8,887 nucleotides of DNA from Methylococcaceae bacterium (GCA_021647145.1 JAKIVF010000132.1:1-8887); one strand, 5' to 3'; shown: positions 1 through 6,863, numbered from the stretch's first letter. Translations and numbers: made by a program. Notes: a model not told the origin generated them from the sequence alone.

Positions 1-411
1 GTGGTGGAACCCAATCGCAAGGAACGCGCCCGCCAGCTGGATGAACTTCTGGACGAGTTTAAAATTTCACATTTGCGTAAATCACCGTCGATTGCTCTTT
101 CCGGCGGTGAACGGCGGCGGTGTGAAATCGCCCGTGCGCTTGCTTCAAAGCCGGCTTTTATGCTGCTGGATGAACCCTTTGCCGGCATTGACCCGATTGC
201 GGTTGGCGCTATTCAGGAGCTGGTGCGCCATCTTACCCGTCGGGGCATTGGCGTGCTGATCACCGATCATAATGTGCGGGAAACGCTCGGTTTGATTGAC
301 AGAGCCTATATTCTGGCGGCTGGCAAGGTGCTCACCCACGGTAGCCCGGAGGAAATTGTTAACAATGCTGATGTTCGCCGGCTCTATTTGGGCGATCAGT
401 TTACACTTTAA
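1..411 (+). CDS. lptB: LptB, lipopolysaccharide export ATPase, 3' part only
   Basis: This is the C-terminal 136 residues of the cytoplasmic ATPase that powers the LptBFGC complex, which extracts lipopolysaccharide from the inner membrane. Visible motifs are the ABC signature LSGGERRR (residues 33-40), Walker B FMLLDEP (53-59), the D-loop AGIDP and the H-loop ITDHNVRET with His90. The DHNVRET stretch and the ending YLGDQFTL are typical of LptB, most like alphaproteobacterial forms. Walker A and the Q-loop are missing: the family is about 240-250 residues, so roughly 105 lie before the window. The GTG at base 1 is therefore an internal valine codon, not a start. GC content is far above that of the genes from 412 on. 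The TAA stop abuts the stop of the convergent mlaD with no spacer, which suggests an artificial join. The family call is sure; the alphaproteobacterial origin is an inference. Confidence 0.9.
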   Translation: MVEPNRKERARQLDELLDEFKISHLRKSPSIALSGGERRRCEIARALASKPAFMLLDEPFAGIDPIAVGAIQELVRHLTRRGIGVLITDHNVRETLGLIDRAYILAAGKVLTHGSPEEIVNNADVRRLYLGDQFTL

Positions 412-425
412 TCAATAATCTTCCC
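400..425. other. Probable left chimera junction
   Basis: Base composition drops abruptly here, from a GC-rich alphaproteobacterial-type lptB to an AT-rich gammaproteobacterial-type mla cluster. The lptB stop (409-411) and the stop of the opposite-strand mlaD (412-414) are directly adjacent, and mlaD ends much earlier than its long-form relatives. The exact breakpoint cannot be fixed because lptB appears complete at its 3' end. It lies within about 25 bases of 412. Confidence 0.6.
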
Positions 426-960
426 CTATACTCCTTTCAAGCAAGTTTCGAATAGATTTTTGTATTTCATCACTGTTCGAAGGAATAGATGGAATTTCTT
501 TTAGTTCTGTTTTATGGCCATATAATTTTTTTGAGGTATGAGGTAAAAAAAGAGCTTCAATAAATAATTGGCCTGTTAGCAAGCTATCAAGCTGTAGTTG
601 CATTCGTAAACCTGAATTAATTAAATCATCAACCTCTGTTGTATCCCAGCTTTTTATTTTAGTATTGACATAATCACTGATGTTTACTTGATTGACTTCA
701 AAAACAACAGGGATCAACGTCCTATCATTTTCTTTATCACGTTCTACATTAATTTCCGTTACATGTCCTATTTGTACACCATACAATTTGATTGGTGCTC
801 CGACTTTTAGCCCATTGATAGATTCGGTAAAAACGACGATAAATTTCTGGTTTTTACTAAACAAAGTATCACTACTAAAGACAAGAATACTGGCAATTAA
901 TAATAAAATTGCACCAACGATAAATGCACCTATAGCTGTTGGGTTACCTTTATTACTCAT
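412..960 (-). CDS. mlaD: MlaD-like MCE-domain lipid transport protein, probably truncated at its C-terminus
   Basis: This is the periplasmic, membrane-anchored substrate-binding subunit of an MCE-type phospholipid ABC transporter, which forms a hexameric ring on the MlaE permease. The 182 residues show a short N-terminus, one membrane anchor (about residues 10-29, GAFIVGAILLLIASILVF) and an MCE domain (about 38-120) with the typical GLKVGAPIKLYGVQIGHV segment. The following stretch, LQLDSLLTGQLFIEALFLP then EIPSIPS, is characteristic of longer MCE proteins of about 300 residues that continue with a helical C-terminal region. Here the reading frame stops soon after the EIPSIPS segment, exactly at the composition break. 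E. coli MlaD is 183 residues, so length alone does not prove truncation; the sequence type suggests it. It is the last gene of the mlaE-mlaF-mlaD cluster, 139 bases after mlaF. The usual next gene, an auxiliary lipoprotein, is absent. Confidence 0.85.
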   Translation of the reverse strand: MSNKGNPTAIGAFIVGAILLLIASILVFSSDTLFSKNQKFIVVFTESINGLKVGAPIKLYGVQIGHVTEINVERDKENDRTLIPVVFEVNQVNISDYVNTKIKSWDTTEVDDLINSGLRMQLQLDSLLTGQLFIEALFLPHTSKKLYGHKTELKEIPSIPSNSDEIQKSIRNLLERSIGEDY

Positions 961-1029
961 GAATTACTCGCTTTTGTTGTTCGTATTTAGGTGATTTTAA
1001 ACAAATAGCTACTATTGTATAGGATATTA

Positions 1030-1073
1030 ATGTAAGGAATAGAAAAGCTTACATGATTCTTATATTCTAAGAA
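1030..1073. other. Two small hairpins in the mlaF-mlaD gap
   Basis: The 139-base gap between the mlaF stop and the mlaD start holds two perfect inverted repeats. ATGTAAG (1030-1036) pairs with CTTACAT (1048-1054) across an 11-base loop. TTCTTA (1057-1062) pairs with TAAGAA (1068-1073) across a 5-base loop. Both are AT-rich and lack a clear T-tract in the direction of transcription, so a strong terminator is unlikely. They could moderate read-through or RNA processing between the two genes, or be chance structures in AT-rich DNA. Confidence 0.3.
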
Positions 1074-1099
1074 TTAATAAATTAAAACGTTTAATGGTT

Positions 1100-1855
1100 T
1101 CATTTGTTTTTTCCTCTGGTCAAGAATTGGCGTACTCTTGAATCGTCACATTCTTTTAATAACAACTTAGGGTCACCACTGGCTATCATAGTTTTACTTT
1201 CTGGATCAAGAAAGACAGAGTTGTTTCCAATTGCAAATATACTTGCTAACTCGTGAGTGACTATCACTAAAGTTGCACCTAAGCTATCTCTTAATTCCAA
1301 GATCAAGTCATCAAGTAATTTTGCACTGATTGGATCTAAGCCTGCCGAAGGTTCATCAAAAAAAAGAATTTCAGGATCAAGTGCTATAGCTCGTGCTAAA
1401 CCTGCTCTTTTCTGCATGCCCCCACTAATTTCTGATGGATAATAATTTTCAAATCCAGATAAGCCAACTAACGCCAGTTTTAAAGATGCGAGTTCTTGTA
1501 TTTCAGCTTTTCCTAAATTGGTATATTCTCCTAAGGGTAAGGCAATATTTTCTGCTAATGTCATGGCACTCCATAAAGCGCCACTTTGATATAGAATGCC
1601 GTTACGACGCATTATTAGGCTTTTTTCCTGTTCACTTGCCCTCCAGAAATCTATATCCTGGTAAAACACTGAACCCTTAGCGGGACTTTTTAAACCCACT
1701 AAGTGTCGAAGTAAGGTACTTTTGCCACAACCACTTGCGCCCATTAAAATAAAAATATCTTCTTTATTAACAGTAAAGTTTAAGCCCTGTTGAATGATAA
1801 AGTCACCATAAGCCATAGTCAGGTCGTTAACAATAATATGTGCTTCCGTTGTCAT
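1100..1855 (-). CDS. mlaF: MlaF-like ABC transporter ATP-binding protein
   Basis: This is the cytoplasmic ATPase of the MCE phospholipid transporter; it drives lipid movement through the MlaE permease. At 251 residues it is a complete ABC domain: Walker A GASGCGKST (39-47), Q-loop Gln90 in GILYQSGAL, signature SGGMQKR (144-150), Walker B ILFFDEP (163-169), D-loop SAGLDP and switch His201 in VTHELAS. The SGGMQKR signature with the GALW Q-loop segment is typical of the MlaF/MCE-ATPase branch and separates it from general ABC exporters. The ATG lies 3 bases after the mlaE stop, so the two genes are probably cotranscribed and translationally coupled. No strong Shine-Dalgarno sequence precedes it. 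All catalytic motifs are intact. Confidence 0.93.
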   Translation of the reverse strand: MTTEAHIIVNDLTMAYGDFIIQQGLNFTVNKEDIFILMGASGCGKSTLLRHLVGLKSPAKGSVFYQDIDFWRASEQEKSLIMRRNGILYQSGALWSAMTLAENIALPLGEYTNLGKAEIQELASLKLALVGLSGFENYYPSEISGGMQKRAGLARAIALDPEILFFDEPSAGLDPISAKLLDDLILELRDSLGATLVIVTHELASIFAIGNNSVFLDPESKTMIASGDPKLLLKECDDSRVRQFLTRGKNK

Positions 1856-1858
1856 TAA

Positions 1859-3001
1859 CTAAATACCAAGACTTTGAAATAAAATAGTGAAAATTGAATC
1901 AGCAACGACAATACTAACAATGCTTCTAACGACAGCTGTCGTCGTAGCTTCGCCAACTGCGGCTGAACTGCGACCACATTTTAGTCCACTCATGCAACCA
2001 ATTCCAGCAATTAATAAACCAAAGACAAGGCTTTTTATTATCCCTGTAGCACAATCAACTAAAGTAATAGATTGTTTGGTTTGAAGATAATATTCGATTA
2101 GAGATATATCTAACATTGTGACTGCAACCCACATTCCTCCTAAAATCCCAATGATATTTGAATATATTGTTAAAAGCGGCATCATCAATACTAAGGCTAA
2201 AATTCTAGGTAATACTAAAAAATCTAAGGCAGCTATACCCATGGTATTTAACGCATTTATTTCCTCATTGACCTGCATAGTACCTAATTTTGCTGCAAAT
2301 GCGGCACCTGTTCGCCCAGCCATGATAATAGCTGTCATCATGGCGCCCATCTCGCGTGTCATACCTATGGCGACAAGGTTTGCTACATAAATATCAGCCC
2401 CAAAGAGTTGTAATTGTATTGCACCTATAAATGCTAGAATTAAACCGATTAATAAACTAATTAAAGTAACGATGGGTAAAGCATTCGGGCCACATTCTTG
2501 AATAACTAGCCAGAAATCCTGGTATCTAAAGCGTGCTTTACCTTGAATAAATCTGAAAAAACTAAGCCAAATCTCACCGATAAAAGAAAGGATTGCTTTT
2601 GTTTCAGAAATGGTATTAATTGCACCACTACCGAGTATTTCTAAAAAAGACTTCTGCTGTCTGGTTTTTCTTACTCCTGTTCTTTCAGGAACTGCTGTTG
2701 CAAGTTTGAGGAGGCTTTTAGTGCCCGAAGGTAAACCGGAAATATCAAAAGCAATTTTCTTATCATTAAGACTTTTCGTTAGAATAAGAATAAATGAAAC
2801 TAAACGGCTATCCCACATACCGAGTTCTGTACTGCTAATTTTAATATGCGTCGTAGCTGGGTCTTGATCTAGTTGGGTTTGTACATCATTCATGGAAGGC
2901 AGGTTATTTCCTATAACCCAGTCACCACTAAGCTGAAGCTCAAGGCAACCATTTTTATGAGGAAGTATATGATATTGGCATTGAAGATGAGGTTTTGGCA
3001 T
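1859..3001 (-). CDS. mlaE: MlaE-like permease with fused N-terminal STAS domain
   Basis: This is the inner-membrane permease of the MCE phospholipid transporter. Residues 1 to about 105 form a soluble STAS-like domain, the role played by the separate MlaB protein in E. coli. Residues about 130-380 form the MlaE domain, with hydrophobic segments near 173-197, 204-232, 262-296 and 318-340 and a last one near 357-377. The conserved coupling region is clear: GMTREMGAMMTAIIMAGRTG (213-232), followed by KLGTMQVNEEINALNTMGI. The GLKCGRSSAAVGEATT segment (339-354) is also typical. The fusion explains why no mlaB is needed in this cluster. Its ATG at 2999-3001 has only a weak GGA upstream, so the start is less certain than the family. 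It is the first gene of the minus-strand unit, and its promoter should lie in the gap to its right. Confidence 0.93.
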   Translation of the reverse strand: MPKPHLQCQYHILPHKNGCLELQLSGDWVIGNNLPSMNDVQTQLDQDPATTHIKISSTELGMWDSRLVSFILILTKSLNDKKIAFDISGLPSGTKSLLKLATAVPERTGVRKTRQQKSFLEILGSGAINTISETKAILSFIGEIWLSFFRFIQGKARFRYQDFWLVIQECGPNALPIVTLISLLIGLILAFIGAIQLQLFGADIYVANLVAIGMTREMGAMMTAIIMAGRTGAAFAAKLGTMQVNEEINALNTMGIAALDFLVLPRILALVLMMPLLTIYSNIIGILGGMWVAVTMLDISLIEYYLQTKQSITLVDCATGIIKSLVFGLLIAGIGCMSGLKCGRSSAAVGEATTTAVVRSIVSIVVADSIFTILFQSLGI

Positions 3002-3187
3002 TCCAAGTCTTTTGTAGTTATTGTTACTGTATTCTTGAGTAAAAAGTGAAAATAAGTGATTAATTTAGACTAGAAAATCTGACGTTAAGCTTTTTTTCAT
3101 TATGTCAGGAGTAACTAAAGTAATACCATATCAAATTATACCCCTACAGTGACTGGATATTTATTTTTAATCCTATTGTTTTAATTA

Positions 3188-3202
3188 TGATAATGATTAT
3201 TA
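3188..3202. promoter_or_regulatory. Candidate Fur box
   Basis: TGATAATGATTATTA matches the 7-1-7 Fur consensus TGATAATNATTATCA at all informative positions but one. It lies about 187 bases upstream of mlaE and 226 bases upstream of the deacetylase gene. AT-rich DNA produces such words by chance, and no iron-related gene is adjacent, so regulation by iron is only a possibility. Confidence 0.4.
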
Positions 3203-3341
3203 TGTCAATGATTGTATGTGAGAAAATTGCTGTACATCACATTTTACAGATGACTAAGGTGATTTAAAATCTTGATGATTATGTTGAGGCTATGATACTG
3301 TGCTAAAAAATTTGAACTTTCTAACTTAATATGGAAAGTAA

Positions 3342-3369
3342 TTGACTAAAGGAATCTATAACTTATTAA
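3342..3369 (+). promoter_or_regulatory. Weak candidate promoter for the deacetylase gene
   Basis: TTGACT (3342-3347, 5 of 6 to the -35 consensus) is followed after 16 bases by TATTAA (3364-3369, 4 of 6 to the -10 consensus). It would place transcription start about 50 bases before the ATG at 3428. Many AT-rich words here resemble -10 boxes, so this is tentative. Confidence 0.3.
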
Positions 3370-3427
3370 TTTTTTATTCCTAAGGTTTGTTTATAGCAGT
3401 TTTGTTTAATTACTCATAGGTAAAGGT

Positions 3428-5272
3428 ATGCTTCGTTTGTTTCATTGTTTTTTTAAACAGGTCTACATAATAATAGGTTTATATTTATTTAGTATTTCTG
3501 TATCTCCGGCTTATGATTATTCTGATAATCAACCATACTCACAGTTACCGCCTCAAGGTCTGTCAGTGAGTGAAGTACCATTATTTGTCAGTATAGGCTT
3601 TGATGATAATAGTCTCTCTGGTCTTGAAGATTCTGGTGGTACGGGTGGCATGACATGGATTCTTGATTTTTTAAGAAATAAAAAAAACCCAGCTGGCTTG
3701 GGTAATCCTTTAACCTTTGACTCAACACCTATCAGAGTCAGCTTTTTTAATACATCTAAATATCAAGAAGAAATAGTTAAAGATGATCCTGTGTTTATAA
3801 AAAGAGCTTGGAATACTGCACTTAATGACGGGCATGAAGTTGGTATTCATACTGTAAATCATCTACATGGTAGTCAATTTAATACTGCTCAGTGGAATAC
3901 AGAAATTGGTGGAGCAATTACCCACCTTACTAAGCCATTTGATGAAAATGAGCAACCAGGGAATTCAAATTCCGCATCAGGTATGGGAGCTAACCTTAAT
4001 AATTTATATGGATTTAGAACTCCTTTTCTTGAATATAATAACGAAACTTTTTCTGCTCTAGTTCAACAAGGACTTACTTATGATACAAGCATAGAGGAAG
4101 GTTGGGAAAATACGATAGATGGAACTAATTTTCCATGGCCTTATACCTTAGATTCGGGTAGCCCAGGCAATCAAGATATGTTGGAAAGGGGGTTTCCAAA
4201 TAAATTTCCAATATCAGGTCATCCTGGTCTTTGGGAGCTAGGCGTTAACCCTGTTATCATTCCTCCTGATAGCGCAACGTCTCAATATGGAATTAATTAT
4301 TCAATAAGAGAAAAAGTCTTGGCTAATGTGTCATATTTTGATGTTGTGAGTGGAAAAATAACTGGGTTCGATTTTAACCTTTGGCAGCTAGCCAAATTAA
4401 ATAAAGCAGAAACATTAGCGACCTTAAAATATACTCTAGATCTACGATTACAAAATGGTAATCGTGCGCCATTTTTATTTAGTGCACATTCTGAAAATTA
4501 TGGTTCTAAAAATGCAGCATTGTTTAGTCAAATTTCAGTTCGTGAAAGACAAGAAGTTATTGAAGAGTTTTTACAATATGCAAGATCTAAGCCCGAGGTA
4601 AGAATAGTTCCTTATCAAACAGTGATTAACTGGATGCGTAATCCATCAGCAATTGACTGTGGAAATAGCTGTCCTGTTGATACTCTCCCGCCGGAAGTCA
4701 CTAATCCTGGCAATCAATCAAATGAACTTGATGAATCTGTTGAATTAACTATTCATGCTTCAGACCCAAATGATTTTGATTTAGTCATTACTGCTGATAA
4801 TTTACCTGATGGACTTTCAATTGATTCTGTTTCTGGATTGATTAGTGGTATAGCAACCACTGAAGGTACAAAAATAGTGACTATTAATGTGGATAATGGT
4901 GAGCTAAGTACTACACTCTCTTTTCATTGGGAAATTACCTCAAATACTTTTGAAGATCCTTGGGAAATAATTGATGCTATTGGTGATCGTATTGATAATT
5001 TACAGGAGCATAATGATGAGTTATCTGCTAGAAATTTTAAAGGTTTTCGTTATAGAAGCAGAAGAGCTAATAGATATTTTATTTCATTCTTTTTACAGCA
5101 AGCAGCTAGACAATGTTGGAATGGAAGGCCTAGGGATAGTATTTCATCTTTGAATTATGTGTTATCAAAATTAAATAGAAAAATGCGACCTGGTTCAGAA
5201 CGTGTTTTACTTAGACGGAATATTTTGCGGGAAAAAGCTAATTTACAAGCCTTATTAGGAGCTGATTTTTAA
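3428..5272 (+). CDS. Secreted polysaccharide (chitin-type) deacetylase with Ig-like and unknown C-terminal modules
   Basis: This 614-residue protein is predicted to be exported and to remove N-acetyl groups from a polysaccharide. Residues 1-28 form a signal peptide (basic start, hydrophobic core YIIIGLYLFSISV, SPA near the cleavage site). The NodB-type catalytic domain spans about 50-405: motif 1 GFDD (57-60; Asp59 likely catalytic base, Asp60 metal ligand), motif 2 HEVGIHTVNH (136-145; His141 and His145 metal ligands), motif 3 GFRTPF (195-200), then HPGLWE (265-270) and FSAHSE (351-356; likely catalytic His354). The DGTNFPWPYTLD segment (231-242) is typical of the chitin-deacetylase-like branch, but the substrate is not proven. 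Residues about 420-503 resemble a putative-Ig (He_PIG) module, with GLSIDSVSGLISG at 462-474. Residues 509-614 are helical, basic and unrecognised. The start is supported by TAGG 7 bases before the ATG. The gene stands alone, with no secretion or chitin-use genes beside it. Confidence 0.87.
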   Translation: MLRLFHCFFKQVYIIIGLYLFSISVSPAYDYSDNQPYSQLPPQGLSVSEVPLFVSIGFDDNSLSGLEDSGGTGGMTWILDFLRNKKNPAGLGNPLTFDSTPIRVSFFNTSKYQEEIVKDDPVFIKRAWNTALNDGHEVGIHTVNHLHGSQFNTAQWNTEIGGAITHLTKPFDENEQPGNSNSASGMGANLNNLYGFRTPFLEYNNETFSALVQQGLTYDTSIEEGWENTIDGTNFPWPYTLDSGSPGNQDMLERGFPNKFPISGHPGLWELGVNPVIIPPDSATSQYGINYSIREKVLANVSYFDVVSGKITGFDFNLWQLAKLNKAETLATLKYTLDLRLQNGNRAPFLFSAHSENYGSKNAALFSQISVRERQEVIEEFLQYARSKPEVRIVPYQTVINWMRNPSAIDCGNSCPVDTLPPEVTNPGNQSNELDESVELTIHASDPNDFDLVITADNLPDGLSIDSVSGLISGIATTEGTKIVTINVDNGELSTTLSFHWEITSNTFEDPWEIIDAIGDRIDNLQEHNDELSARNFKGFRYRSRRANRYFISFFLQQAARQCWNGRPRDSISSLNYVLSKLNRKMRPGSERVLLRRNILREKANLQALLGADF

Positions 5273-5282
5273 AATCAAAAAA

Positions 5283-5473
5283 TTTCCTGATTACCCATGA
5301 GCCTCAGCCAAATGAGAATAGAGTCTTTGCAGCTCTATAGACCTCGCCATTCCCGAAGTCTTTTATCGGGAGTCTATTATTGTTTGTTAGATTCCTGCTA
5401 AGAGAATGCAGGAATGACGGGGTGTTTAGTAGGGTGCTTTTAAAGTGGCTGAGACTCATGGATAATCAGGAAA
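5283..5473. repeat. 191-bp palindromic, MITE-like element with 28-bp terminal inverted repeats
   Basis: The left arm (5283-5310) and right arm (5446-5473) are inverted copies matching at 26 of 28 bases. Inside are three further perfect stems: ATAGAG/CTCTAT (5318-5323 with 5333-5338), TCCCGA/TCGGGA (5351-5356 with 5366-5371) and ATTCCTGC/GCAGGAAT (5391-5398 with 5408-5415). The last, followed by GACGG, resembles the dispersed ATTCC-type palindromes common between genes in gammaproteobacteria. There is no transposase frame inside, so it would be non-autonomous. It begins 10 bases after the deacetylase stop and could also end that transcript as a large hairpin. Only one copy is in this window, so mobility is inferred from structure. 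Confidence 0.65.
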
Positions 5474-5551
5474 AATTTTGTCTTTATTTCCATATTGTAG
5501 TAACAGAGGTGTAACTTCATTAAACTGTCTTTTACTTCAATTTTTTCTAGT

Positions 5552-5563
5552 CCCCCCCCCCCC
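5552..5563. repeat. Homopolymer tract of 12 cytosines
   Basis: Twelve consecutive C residues sit in otherwise AT-rich DNA, about 100 bases upstream of the promoter of the diguanylate cyclase gene. Tracts of this length are prone to slippage and can be phase-variable. Here no intact gene spans the tract. Length errors in sequencing are also likely at such a run. Confidence 0.8.
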
Positions 5564-5661
5564 AACTTTTCAATTAAATGTTCTGCAAAACCAAGAGTAT
5601 TATTAATAACTTCTTATGAAAATATTAAGTGGCAATAATTTGCCAAAAAGAAGATTATTTA

Positions 5662-5692
5662 TTGACAACAACTGGTTATTTTGCTCTATAAT
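5662..5692 (+). promoter_or_regulatory. Sigma70-type promoter upstream of the diguanylate cyclase
   Basis: Perfect TTGACA (5662-5667) and perfect TATAAT (5687-5692) boxes are separated by 19 bases, slightly longer than the 17-base optimum. Transcription would start near 5699, giving a leader of about 80 bases before the ATG at 5779. This is the best promoter match in the window. Confidence 0.6.
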
Positions 5693-5778
5693 GCGAAAAT
5701 AGCTTGTTTTATTTAATTTGGCATGGAAGTAGCTTGCCTAGTTAATTAATTACGTTTAAGAAAATCGATAAATAAGCC

Positions 5779-6681
5779 ATGAAAAAAAAATCAGTGAACT
5801 TAGCAGTCGTAAGTAACAATACTCTTGATTCAAGAAAGGCAGTCAGCCTTGAGCATTATGATATTAGTAGTGCATTGCAAACGACACTGGAATTTTCTGA
5901 ATTAATTCATATATTCAGCAATAAAATTCAATCATTTATTCCCCATAATGCGTTTTCTTATCACAATGATGATTTCAATTTAGATATAAGCAAGGGAATA
6001 ACAACAAAAAACTCTTGTACATATGCTTTAAAAGTTGAAGATGTACAACTGGGTAATTTAAAGATAATGCGTAATCAAAGCTTTAGTAATGAAGAAATTA
6101 AATTACTAGAAGAGTTGCTTTGTTGTCTAATCTATCCATTAAAAAATGCTACCCTATATAAGCAAGCATTAGGTATGGCATATACTGACCCTTTAACAAA
6201 AACTTATAATAGAGCTGCTTTTGAAGATTCTTTATCAAGGGAAATAAAATTAGCTCATAGAAAATCTAATCATTTATCTATCATTTTTTTTGATATAGAT
6301 CATTTTAAAGATATAAATGATGACTACGGACATGATTGTGGTGATATTGCCCTGGCTTCTGCTGCAACTTGTATTAAAGATATGCTAAGAGGAAGTGATG
6401 TAGTCTTTAGATACGGCGGCGAAGAATTTGTTATTTTGCTTAGTGATACTAATATTGATGGTGCAAAAAAGTTAGCAGAGAGAATCCGTAGAAGTATAGA
6501 GAAGCACTCCATTGCTTATGGTATGCAAATTATTAAACTAACCGCTAGCTTGGGTGTAAGTACTTTAAGAGGAAATGACACGAGTGATTCCCTTATTAAA
6601 AGAGCCGATCAAGCAATGTATCAAGCAAAAAAAAATGGAAGAAACCGAGTTCAATTAGAAAGCCCTGTCCAATTAGTTTAG
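5779..6681 (+). CDS. Diguanylate cyclase, GGDEF family
   Basis: This enzyme is expected to make cyclic di-GMP from two GTP, acting as a cytoplasmic signalling protein. Residues about 30-130 form a poorly conserved sensory region that looks like a short GAF-type fold, ending in a helix (about 104-130) that would join it to the catalytic domain. The GGDEF domain spans about 133-295: DPLT (137-140), NRAAF (144-148), metal-binding Asp172 in FFDIDHFKDIN (170-180), the active-site GGEEF (213-217), and the closing KRADQAMYQAKKNGRNR segment (274-290). RGSD (204-207) lies exactly five residues before GGEEF and is the RxxD inhibitory site, so product feedback is expected. No membrane segment, response-regulator receiver or EAL domain is present. 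The ATG at 5779 lies behind a weak AATAAG. All key residues are intact, so the enzyme is probably active. The input signal is unknown. Confidence 0.92.
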   Translation: MKKKSVNLAVVSNNTLDSRKAVSLEHYDISSALQTTLEFSELIHIFSNKIQSFIPHNAFSYHNDDFNLDISKGITTKNSCTYALKVEDVQLGNLKIMRNQSFSNEEIKLLEELLCCLIYPLKNATLYKQALGMAYTDPLTKTYNRAAFEDSLSREIKLAHRKSNHLSIIFFDIDHFKDINDDYGHDCGDIALASAATCIKDMLRGSDVVFRYGGEEFVILLSDTNIDGAKKLAERIRRSIEKHSIAYGMQIIKLTASLGVSTLRGNDTSDSLIKRADQAMYQAKKNGRNRVQLESPVQLV

Positions 6682-6780
6682 TTTTAAGTTTCCTTAATAT
6701 TTAACGACTTTATTTATATCTAGAAATTACAGTAGCATTACTACAATTGGCAAGTATTATTCCAAGGTCAGAATTTGAAC

Positions 6781-6797
6781 AGTGTTTTACAAACACT
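6781..6797. terminator. Short hairpin between convergent dgc and moaC
   Basis: AGTGTTT (6781-6787) and AAACACT (6791-6797) form a perfect 7-bp stem with a 3-base loop in the 182-base gap between two genes that converge. The position suits a bidirectional transcription stop, but no clear T-tract follows on either strand, so the function is uncertain. Confidence 0.35.
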
Positions 6798-6863
6798 ACA
6801 TCCTTGATACACAGCATTCTAAAAAAAATCTAAATTGATATAATATACAATATAGTCTTGGCT

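Larger units (their letters stand above)
3002..3427. other. Divergent intergenic region between mlaE and the deacetylase gene
   Basis: This 426-base, very AT-rich gap separates two genes read away from each other, so it should carry promoters for both. It contains a Fur-box-like site (3188-3202) and a weak promoter candidate (3342-3369) listed separately. An inverted pair TGTGA/TCACA, 15 bases apart, lies near 3217-3241, but the spacing does not fit CRP. No open frame of note, RNA gene or repeat was seen. Confidence 0.7.
5273..5778. other. Intergenic region with repeat element, poly(C) tract and promoter
   Basis: This 506-base gap between the deacetylase and the diguanylate cyclase begins with an inverted-repeat element (5283-5473), then a poly(C) tract (5552-5563), then a promoter (5662-5692) for the downstream gene. 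On the minus strand, 5440-5613 is open for about 57 codons through the poly(C) tract. It has no convincing start, overlaps the repeat arm and resembles no family I know, so I do not call it a gene. Confidence 0.7.

Noticed and set aside
1..3. GTG at base 1 as the true lptB start
   Set aside because: It would give a protein lacking Walker A; the family needs about 105 more N-terminal residues, so the codon is an internal valine at the window edge.
2118..2390. Plus-strand open frames within mlaE
   Set aside because: They are mirror frames of the strongly conserved MlaE coding sequence.
1..3001. A natural lpt-mla neighbourhood like the lpt-kds-mla region of E. coli
   Set aside because: In E. 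coli lptB lies near mla genes, but here the strand arrangement, the alphaproteobacterial-type LptB, the fused STAS-MlaE type and the sharp composition break do not fit one ancestral cluster.
3217..3241. CRP or LexA site in the mlaE-deacetylase gap
   Set aside because: TGTGA and TCACA are 15 bases apart instead of 6, and CTGT to ACAG nearby is 12 apart instead of 8.
5283..5473. CRISPR array
   Set aside because: The repeats are inverted, differ from one another and are not regularly spaced; no cas gene is present.
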